From Chloranthus sessilifolius (lineage: Eukaryota > Streptophyta > Magnoliopsida > Chloranthales > Chloranthaceae): a DNA stretch of 64,000 nt. Shown one piece after another: positions 55,760 to 64,000 of this stretch (its first letter is position 1; the number at the start of each line of letters is the position of its first letter). The stretch lies in NCBI GenBank assembly GCA_021018995.1, contig CM037597.1:35962936-36026935 (forward strand). Reading direction: 5' to 3'. The notes beneath the pieces are model-generated. The model was not told the origin of the DNA. It ran no database searches and saw only the letters and a program-made list of their open reading frames with translations. Position numbers and translations under genes: made by a program.

Positions 55760-56430
55760 CCTCTACTTTGAAAAAGTTCGACCTCGAACTTTGGTTAGCA
55801 TGAGTTTTCACGGTCGCCATCACAGACAATATATATGGAACTTCGATCGGAAGCGACTGGAATCGGACGTTCCCATGGTTGTGATAGAGCTCCAAAAGAT
55901 CCGGGTCAATCTGCTGAAACGCTTGTATAATCCACGTGCTCTCTAAGTCACTCTTATTCTTCCACTTGATCAAATACTTCTGAAGTCCCCCTTGGTTGGT
56001 GGGCACAATCTGATCTTCCAGTACATCTTCAATGATCTCACAAATTTGCCAAGTAGGTGGGGGTAGTGGTGTGGGTAGGGAAATTATTGGTTCATCAGAT
56101 GTAGAAGGCTCAAAGGGGTTGGTAGGGATGGTTGAAGGGCCATAGAATGGAACAAAGTCCTCCACATTGAAAGTCGTGCTAATCCCCAAATCCGGCGAAA
56201 GATCTAAGATATAAACATTAGAACCGGCATGCTTCAAGATCTAATAGGGTCCAGCACCGTGAGCTTGTAACTTCTTTACAACTCCTTGCAGGAATCGCTC
56301 GAGTCTATTTCGAACCATCACAAAATCACCCTTTTGAAATTCTTTGAACCGTCTATGAGAATCTGCAGAGAACTTGTATTTCATTCTTTAAATTAATTCT
56401 TTTCTTAATCTCAGCATGGAACTCATGAAT
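55760..56430 (-). pseudogene. Integrase C-terminus with chromodomain
   Basis: From 56430 in the minus sense: CIHEFHAEIKKRINLKN, then (frame changes) DFVMVRNRLERFLQGVVKKL, GSNVYILDLSPDLGISTTFN and VEDFVPFYG, the integrase tail of Galadriel/Reina-type chromoviruses. It is followed by a proline-rich joint and a chromodomain (IIEDVLEDQIVPTNQGG, YLIKWKNKSDLESTWI). Chromodomains of this kind steer integration toward heterochromatin. The frame 56237-55662 is open over 191 residues, although the element lacks an integrase core. Confidence 0.82.
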
Positions 56431-56439
56431 GCAATATGT

Positions 56440-56690
56440 AAAAGTGGATGCAGACTCTGATAACTCTTGTGTGAATGATGCAAAGGGCACTAATGGCTCA
56501 TGTACACTCGACTCGATTAACTCATGTGTACTCGCTTCAACCAAAATCAAAGACTCTTGGGTACTCGATTCAATTGACTCTAATGGTTCTTGTGTACCCA
56601 ATTCGATGGACTCACATGTATTCGACTCAATGGGCACCAACAAGTTGTGTGCGCCCAACTCTATGGGTACCAATGACTCATAGCAAGTGG
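56440..56690 (-). repeat. Degenerate 30-36 bp repeat coding an S/E/T-rich linker
   Basis: About eight units encode phrases such as SIELGTQEPLE, SIESSTQESL and LIESSVHEPL. The DNA unit contains CTCNATTGACTC-like text. It sits exactly where protease, RT and integrase core are missing. Confidence 0.75.
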
Positions 56691-57330
56691 CTCGATTGGT
56701 TCAAGTGTGAGTGACTCAACATCACTACTCACAAGGAAAATAGACGTCTCTTTAACACAAACTAGACTTTCATCAGCTTCTTTTATCTCCTCTTCACTCA
56801 GCACGGTATTAGGGTCGTACACTTCTTTCACTTCCCTATTCTTCGGCTCCTTAGGACTCACTCTTTTAGTCGATAAATTATGAGTGGGAAATTTTGTGGG
56901 GCATTGGTATGCAAAGTGTCCAAACCCTTGACACTTAAGGCAATCAGGACACTTATCCGTCTTGGTTTTCAAACTCCGAAGAAGGTGACGGTGTGTTAAA
57001 GGAACATACTTTTCAATAAGTTTTACCTTCATGTCCTCCCATGTGGAGATATATTTATTTCGAAGAGATTCAATACGATGTTCTACGTGAGTCCAAAAAA
57101 TTTTGGCATTACCCTCCAACTTTGTTTTTGCTATCCTAATTTTATACTCATTTGGTACGCCATACCAATTAAAATATTCCTCTACACTAGACAACCACTC
57201 CACGAAGGTTTTGGGGTTCAACCATCCCTCAAAACTTGGAACCTCCTTCCGAATAGCTTTAATAAACTTCTCGGCAGGGTCATACTCGAGTTCACAATGA
57301 TGAGGGTATCCCCTAACTCTAGTCTCATTA
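56670..57330 (-). pseudogene. Chromovirus Gag with zinc knuckle
   Basis: In the minus sense it reads YPHHCELEYDPAEKFIKAI, VPSFEGWLNPKTFVEWLSS, EYFNWYGVPNEYKIRIAKTK and LEGNAKIFWTHVEHRI, the Gag core. After a shortened middle comes a zinc knuckle, CLKCQGFGHFAYQC (56945-56904), and an acidic tail (LSEEEIKEADESL). From the ATG at 57221 the frame is open for 186 residues, but the conserved part begins earlier, upstream of this ATG. The region between core and knuckle looks shorter than usual for Gag. Confidence 0.8.
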
Positions 57331-57334
57331 CAAT

Positions 57335-57946
57335 TTTTAGGACTTTGCCAAGAATTTGGAGTGTAGTGATTTCCTTATTTGGCTAGTACCCTTTCATGAC
57401 AGGTAAGGAATTCACGGTGACGTATAAGTGACTCATACATGATGCTTGACACAAACACAATACTAAAAAGACACACTATGAACCAACAATGGATGAGGAC
57501 TTTTGTCAAACACTAGACGTGCACACTAATGAAATAAAATGCAATAAGATTGAAGTGACATGCAATTATGAAACTAAGTGATGTAAGACAAAAGTTAGAC
57601 AAAGGCTAGACAAAAGCTAAACAAAAAATTTAAACGAAAGCTTTAAAAAAAATATAAAAACAAAAAAATGTAAACAAAAAGCTAGACGAACAATTTCAGA
57701 CAAAAGCTAGACGAAAATTTCAGACAAAAGTCAGACGAAAATTTTCAAACAAAATCCAGACATAAGTTGCAGACAAAAAGGTAGACATAAATTTTCAGAC
57801 AAAAGACAGACCAAAATTTTCAGACAAAAGCCAGACGGATCGAAAATAATGATTTTTTTTTTTTTAACTTAAAAAAAAAAAAAAAAAACCTAAAACCTAT
57901 ATGAGCACTAAAACCCTAAAACTAAACTGATGCTCTAATACCAATT
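57335..57946 (-). other. Leader of the deleted chromovirus with primer site
   Basis: The primer binding site TGGTATTAGAGC (minus sense, 57943-57932) differs at one position from the usual TGGTATCAGAGC. The leader has an array of about ten AGACAAAAGCTAGACGAAAA-type repeats on plus (57590-57840) and A/T homopolymers at 57850-57888. Confidence 0.75.
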
Positions 57947-59031
57947 TGATGCGGGAACTTACTAAATGCAATGTTAGAACTGAGATTAGGATTGAAATTA
58001 ATTTAATCAATTAAAATAACAATTTCTCATAACAAATTATCACGAAAATTTTAGAAATTCAATTAGGTGATTTAATTTCGGCCCAAAATAGTGTTACATT
58101 CGTGTACGTTCCCTATCGCAGATCTAAAAGACTAGGGTTCTTATAAATGGCTAGATCTCCGATAGTTTTAGGGCGTCGAACGAACTCGTAAGCGGGTTCT
58201 CTCAATACCAAACGAAAATAAAAGGCTAATAAAATTAATTATAAACAAAATATTGATTTAGGGCTTTTATAAGATCAATAAAATAATTAGGATTACGCTA
58301 CTTATGCAAACCGTAGATTTAAAGATGATAGAAATGGAAGAAGAGTTGGCCTCACACCAAACTGCAAGTGGGAATCGAAGAATCGTTCTCCGATTTGAGA
58401 GAATCACACCCTCACGAAAGTTTAGAACTCTCAATTTGCATAAGCAATTTTCATTAACCAAAAACTAATAATAAAAGTGTTTATAAGCCTTTAAATAGGC
58501 TAACCAATGCATAAAATTAGAAATCCTAGTATAACTCTAATTCCTAATTCAAATAAAAGAAATATCCTAATTCTTCTAAAACAATAAAGTTCTAAAACAA
58601 TAAGGAAACTAATCTTATTTCTAATAAAAAAAATAACTCTTACTTTCTAAAATAAAATAATAAAAGATACTAATCCTAATTCAATTAGGATTCTTAAAAT
58701 TTGTCACTTTATGTGCAGCCTCCAAAAACTGATCATAACTTCTTCAATACTTGTGAGAATTACACGTTTTTTAGCTCGTTGGAAAGCTACTTCGATAAGC
58801 TTTCAAATATGACCAATTTTGCATCAATTTGACTCCGTTTGACACTTCAAAATAGGCTAAACATAAAAGTGACGGGATTGAAAGTTAAAACCCTAATAAA
58901 TTTTAGATTTTTTTCTTTTTAATCAAATGGATCTTTTTTTTTTTTAAACCCATTCGTGGGTCTACTTTCTTTTTTAATGTCTCATCTTTATCTGATCACG
59001 ATTCAAACAGGCGGATCTAAAATACGCATCA
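57947..59031 (-). repeat. 5' LTR of the deleted chromovirus
   Basis: 1085 bases with TGATGCGGGAACTT on the plus-strand left edge and AAAATACGCATCA on the right edge. Its partner is at 54670-55755. Confidence 0.9.
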
Positions 59032-59689
59032 CTTTTGTAGCTGCTTTAACCGCACTTTATACATCATCTAAAATGGTTAAGCTCATATGTATGAAATACT
59101 ACATATACTCATCAATGCTCAAAGAGAAATAGCTCTCTTTAATCAAATAGCAATCGTTTATTAATCACCATTAATGACATTCCCATTATTTTTAAAATAT
59201 CACATTTAAAGAAAAATATTTTGTTATAAAGATAATTTAAAATTAAAATTACGGTATATTCCATTTATTGCAATATATAATATATCGAGAAATTCGCGAG
59301 ATATCAAATATTACTTGATAAAATGAATTCAAATTTCTTATCAAATTTTTTGCGTGTGGTTAAAATTTATGGCAATGGTTAGGTCGAATTTTTTGTTTTT
59401 GATAAAGCATTTTCAAAACTATTTTTTATTGTATAAATATTTATTTTGAAAAATATTTTGCTTCAATGTGTGTTTTTTATTTCAATCAAGATCCAACGCA
59501 AAATATCTTGATTCAATGCAAGTTTTGGTCAAGTAATTGTGTGAGAAGGTAGTTTTGTAATTTAATTATTTTTAAGCACTCTTATACTGGACATTTATAC
59601 TTATCATGTAACATTTTTTTGGACAGAGAAATTGAAGAACGCTTTCAACCCTTACGTGACCTACCAACGTAGACGTAAGATTACGATGC

Positions 59690-60306
59690 CACTACAAAAA
59701 ATAAGTTTATTGGAGACGGCTTTTGACCGTCTCCAAAGATATCTAAGCCGTCTCCAATAGTGTTGGAGACGGCTTTCATGTAGTCTCGAATAGTCCCGTC
59801 TCCATTTTCTTTGGAGACCAAATGGGGGTCGTCCCTAATAGTCAAGGTTATTGGAGACAACCATAAGCCGTCTCCAAAGATATGTTGGAGACTGCTTAAA
59901 GTCGTCTCTAATAAGTCATCTCTTGTTATTGGAGACGGCTTTTGGCCGTCTCCAATAATTGATCTGATGTTATTGGAGACGGCTTGAAGCCGTCTCCAAT
60001 AAGTGATAGCCTATTAATGGAGACGGCTTTTGGCCGTCTCCAATAATTTTATTATTTTTTTTAATAGTATTTAAATTTTTTACTCCAATAACCATATTGC
60101 CTAGCAATACAATCTATATCCTGCATTTTTTTTAATTTTATTTTTATGAAAATCTATAACCTGCATTTACATACTCACATTAGCATAAACACATTAACAT
60201 GCTCAAAGCTCATTTAGAAAAGTAAATTTTAATTCACTACACCGTCATTTCATTCACAACAAATTTATGTGTACAAGGAACGACTCCTATTTTTTCTTGC
60301 TACAGT
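59690..60306. mobile_element. CACTA-like short element with GGAGACGGC hairpins
   Basis: The left end, CACTACAAAAAATAAG, is the CACTA terminus. It is followed to 60047 by about ten TTGGAGACGGCTT and AAGCCGTCTCCAA motifs in alternating orientation, the subterminal repeats expected of this group. The right end is uncertain: TATTTTTTCTTGCTACAGTG ending at about 60306 resembles a diverged terminus, but the 3-bp flanks do not match. Confidence 0.6.
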
Positions 60307-60530
60307 GTTACAAAAGAAACATGCATAGCATAAAGATCTCAAGTTGTTGAGCCAACTTCCATGCATCTTCAAATCTCTGTTCATCATGGATTGAACTGAT
60401 GGCCAAGTCTTCTAATGCTTATCACTTTTTCCGTCATAGCGTACATCATATGAAATACAAGGAATTACCAGGATTAACCATGATCTCCATTATTGCAGCA
60501 ACAGAAAGGCAAAAAAAAATTAGCAATAAA

Positions 60531-60574
<44 letters not shown>

Positions 60575-60964
60575 GAGAGAAAGCGAGAGAGAGAGAGAGA
60601 GCACTGGTTATATGGACCATGAGTCCATATAAGTGCATGGACCAAGCCTAACGCTAGGCTCTAAAATTTCAAAGATTCAGAGACCTGCCCAACCCTCTGA
60701 AAGCAATGAGCAAACAGGGCTGCAAATCTAAAATCTAAAAATTTCATATAAAAAAATACATTTAAAATGTGAAAAATCGTGATTTTTCAAAAAGACAAAG
60801 TTCTAAGTGTTGTATAAAAAAAGTGTAAATCAACCGAACAAGTTCCAAACACCTTAGTTGTAGATCATATCAACCGAAAAAGCTCCATACTTCATAGTAC
60901 AACAAATGGTTGACAAGGAAAATATGTAAATTGACCAAAAAATTCATCCAAATGAGTGCTATAC
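60307..60964. other. Spacer with (AT)n(GA)n microsatellite; possible relic exon
   Basis: AT repeat at 60533-60569, then GA-rich to 60601. Minus strand 60700-60660 has a faint match to the clathrin heavy chain exon that should follow the one at 60965 (FAxxxxQxxxG spacing after a GCAG), too weak to call. Confidence 0.5.
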
Positions 60965-62295
60965 CTGGGGATATGATCGCAAAATGGTTTGCAGAAGGAA
61001 AAGATAATCTGGTGTGTATCTGACCTGCATTAACTCATAGCAATTGTGAGCGCACAACTCCAACATAAGCGAACTTGAGGAATCAATTCTTGACACAATT
61101 CAAACATGAATTGTATTAATTAATCGTGTTGACCAAATATTAGAGAATGCCAAGAGAGGAAGCACATGCCAAACTTGCTTTGAGTAAATGAGGATTTTGT
61201 CAAATTCCCTCCGGTCCGCAAAAGCTGCAACAACTTTTGGGGTTGCCCTGGCCTTTATATATATCTTCAGTGTAAGGTCATTATCCACAGTCTACAATAG
61301 AAACGAACAAATTTAGGGGAGGGATAAGAAGACTATGAAAGTTCAAATAGAAAAACTGAAATAACTCTCAGAAGGCAACCATGTTTAGACAAAATTGATT
61401 TCAATACCATTCAGAGAAAAATATAAATTAAAAATTAATGGGCGCCAGTAAATTTTCTAGGTAAACTTAACTCCTATAATCAAATCATTGATAATCAATG
61501 AAAAAGTTCCAATCTCACCTTCACCAGATCCCCAAGTTCCTCACTACACTCGAGCTTGTCCTCAACCAACCAATTCTCCAAAAGATTCTTTTTATTCTGA
61601 TTCACACCTAGGCGGGATAATTCCAAAGACTCAAATGCATTGAGTTTTCCTTTGGTTAACAACGTTCCAAAGTACTGTAATAGTGGCGGCGTTTGCCCAG
61701 ATTGGACAAGAACACTCTGCACAACGAAAAATCAATTAGCAGTTTTAAAAATGCATTTTTCTCCAGTTCAAAGATGTTGAACAATAGACATGGCGGGAAG
61801 CACTGGTATGTGGTAACTACTTCCATTCTTACAATGGAAGAATTCCATCTAGAAGATCAATGAAGCATGAAATGACAAACTTAAAGAAATTTTTATAAGT
61901 TATCTCAGTTTGAAGCAGTAAAAAGTAAACTCCCAACAAAAAAGAGGAAGGAAATAATATCAGCCAAAAAATTGCAATGACATCCTAACATTCACAACTA
62001 ATGACATAGAAATGCTACTTCCAACTCTTTGTTATGTAAACTTGACCCCCATACCCAGTAGCCCAAGTGTGAGCACCACCTGTAGTGATCATTTGGGTGT
62101 GGAAATGCATTTCCCTGATAATTTAAGTTATGTAGCAAATGGGAAGAACCATAGAAAAATAACCACTAACTCAAATACCTGAAACTTTGCGACAGTATCA
62201 GGAGTGCGAAGGATTCCCTGTGGAGATTCTGCAGCAAGCTCTGCAGCCTCCTTATACTTTGTTTGAGAGAACAATTCTTGGAACCACTGGACAAC
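60965..62295 (-). pseudogene. CHC: Clathrin heavy chain, truncated copy (four internal exons)
   Basis: Minus-strand exons at 62295-62179 ([32 protein letters not shown]), 61716-61519 ([50 protein letters not shown]), 61291-61175 ([30 protein letters not shown]) and 61024-60965 (VRYTPDYLFLLQTILRSYPQ) join in frame with AG acceptors and GT donors. They match an internal, leg-forming part of plant clathrin heavy chain, the coat protein of endocytic vesicles. Exons on both sides are missing from the window, and the 3' side runs into repeats. Several substitutions hit positions that, from memory, are invariant in plants (RFQEL to WFQEL, VGYTP to VRYTP, RTDPQ to RSYPQ). No stop is seen in the four exons. 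Confidence 0.85.
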
Positions 62296-64000
62296 CTGAA
62301 TTATTTGAAGGTTGATGGTTAAGTAAGCTTTCATTACAGTGTAATCAATAATGCAAGAAAGTACCACAAACATGAAAATACGACTTTTCTATAACATTTT
62401 TTTAACCAACAAAGCTACTTTTTTTATAAGCAATTTATACTAAGGGAATTGTTGCTTCCACCAAAATAAGCCATACAAACAAGTGAATTAAAATCAATGA
62501 CTAGGCAGACGACAACGCATTACAAAGGTCACTTTCTATCGGAACATTGTCAACAAAACTTATATTGGAATAGGCTCTTTTATAAAACAACCCCTTAGTA
62601 TTCTTTTAATTATCAAGGAAAGTATGGGTATTTACCTCAGTCCAACCAAGACTGGCCAGATTGGGCCTTAATAATTATACCTGAGCCCAAAATCACCTGG
62701 TCTAAGCCTTGCCCGATTACAAACAGGGTATAGGGTTCGGACCTAGGTTTTTTGGTTCAAAAAAATTGGGTCTATTAGAGCCCTAATCGAACTGCTGAAC
62801 CTAATCTAATTAAGGAGAAACCCTGGGGTTAGCACAAGCTCGGATAAGACCCGATTCGGGGTGGGCTAAGCCTAGGCACTGGCTAACACTTTTAGCAATT
62901 TTGACAGTAAGAACTCTTTTTCACCATACTATTCAGTTTATACTCACAAAAGAGTTAAAAAAGATCAATTATTTCTGTAGTACATTTCTGCATGGGACTC
63001 GAGGGAACAATATAAACACATCATCCATAACTAGTAGTATCTCACCAAATTAAGGTAACAATATAAAATTTGTGAGAGCCGTTATTTTGTCTTCTACATT
63101 ACCCTTTCAAACTCTTTTTTAACTTTGTTTATGGGAACTGAAGCATTCCAATTGTCGGAATCAAAACAGGAAAGCAAAGAAAAATTCTAATATGAAAAGA
63201 AGAAGCATAATGGCAGACAAGCAGAAATTATTCTAAAGTGTCAAATGTGTCAATCTTCAACGAAAGCAAAAAAGTTTATCCTTCCAGGGTCCAAGTCAAC
63301 TCAAGGAGTTTTCTATCACAAAGGATCAAATCCCGTGGGGCTTAGTTATCTTTCCTTCAATGCATCCCAAAAATGACCATCTAACAAAGGCTTGATCCTC
63401 TTATTGAATCCATTTTAACTTTTACCAATTAAGTTTGAAAGTGAAAAATAATAGCATTTTGAATTCGAATTTTGTACCGTAGCAAATATCAGAATCTTTC
63501 CTGTCGGATAAATAATTCTCGATTAGTAATTCATCGAATCAAGTCGATGAGGACATTATATGGTTCAAAATTTTGTTCTGTTTGTCTGAAATGAAGCATT
63601 TGGTAGCAACTTAGGTTCAGGTTATTCCATATATCCAAAGGCAAGTCTCTTGCTGTGCAATTTTCTTTAAAAATGCCAATTCAAGAGGAAGAAAAACTAA
63701 CAATTCAAAGAGTAAAAGTGCTTACCATTTTCAAGAAATATTAAGAACCAGAACCTGACTTCTGAACCCATACTTGTTTCTGCATACGCAATAGAATGGA
63801 GATTAAAATCTATAAATGCAACACCCATAAGTAGAACATGCAGGCAGAGGCAAGTTCGAAATGCTGGTTCTTCACTAACTACTTAAAAAAGGGATAATGG
63901 CTCCTGACTGATATTTAAACACCAAAATGGTGTTTAAATGATCGTACACCATTAAAGTTGACTTTTTATATCACAACATTAAAGTGTGAGTTGTCATTAT
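62296..64000. other. No gene seen; intron or flank of the clathrin copy
   Basis: AT-rich with no supported exon. If the clathrin copy is larger, upstream exons would lie beyond the right edge. CACCAAAATGGTGTTTAAATG at 63921-63941 contains an inverted CACCA/TGGTG pair and may be a MITE edge, but nothing supports a call. Confidence 0.5.

Larger units (their letters stand above)
54670..59031 (-). mobile_element. Internally deleted chromovirus (Ty3/gypsy), 4.4 kb
   Basis: LTRs of 1086 and 1085 bases (54670-55755 and 57947-59031), TGATGCG...CGCATCA on either strand reading, are flanked by identical CTTTT (54665-54669 and 59032-59036). In the minus sense a primer site TTGGTATTAGAGC follows the right LTR (57944-57932), and a purine tract AGTAGAGGGGAT precedes the left LTR. 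The inside keeps gag (57330-56670), a repeat-rich linker (56690-56440) and the integrase C-terminus with chromodomain (56430-55760). Protease, RT, RNase H and the integrase core are absent. It must have moved with enzymes supplied in trans, or it was deleted after insertion. Confidence 0.9.

Noticed and set aside
1..64000. Endogenous pararetrovirus or other viral insertion
   Set aside because: All reverse transcriptase and Gag signals fit Ty3/gypsy lineages with LTRs. No movement protein or caulimovirus-type coat motifs were seen.
1..64000. tRNA or rRNA genes
   Set aside because: No cloverleaf with A/B boxes or rRNA-like conserved block was noticed. The only tRNA-related strings are primer binding sites next to LTRs.

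Overview
This window is plant nuclear DNA, almost certainly from an angiosperm and probably a dicot. The evidence is intron-containing fragments of plant-type clathrin heavy chain and DNA topoisomerase I, a FAR1-type Mutator-like transposase, and Ty3/gypsy elements of the Tat, Athila-like and Tekay-like (chromovirus) kinds. It is a gene-poor stack of nested transposable elements, and I see no clearly intact host gene.

Layout. (1) 1-~9280: a decayed minus-strand Tat-lineage gypsy element (gag, DNGS protease with G-patch, start of RT), cut by the window edge and split by a solo LTR (4599-6991, TSD ATTGG). (2) ~9920-46990: what I read as one old Mutator-like element of about 9 kb. It has a plus-strand DUF1985/ULP1 protease gene and a convergent minus-strand FAR1-type transposase, with hairpin-forming AAGCG repeat arrays in introns, between genes and near both ends. 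Later insertions expanded it to 37 kb: a solo LTR (11552-13051), an Athila-like element without pol (13528-25945) that itself holds a 3.2 kb solo LTR (15527-18764), a complete Tekay-like chromovirus (29978-41850, TSD TTGTG), and a further probable solo LTR (~42855-44995). (3) 47-54 kb: intergenic DNA with MITEs, microsatellites, small duplications and a decayed topoisomerase I fragment. (4) 54670-59031: an internally deleted chromovirus (TSD CTTTT) that keeps gag, a repeat-rich linker and the integrase tail with chromodomain. (5) 59.7-62.3 kb: a CACTA-like short element and four recognisable exons of a truncated clathrin heavy chain copy.

The most interesting structures are: arrays of perfect short palindromes, with a different motif in each LTR family and most downstream of the apparent TATA box; a second copy of one such array plus a TATA box in front of an extra ORF inside the Tekay-like element; a 159-nt GT-AG intron-like segment exactly at its gag-pol junction; similar extra ORFs in two different retroelement lineages; and the hairpin repeat system of the Mutator-like element. 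All element boundaries rest on reading TG...CA ends and target duplications by eye, and no database search was possible.
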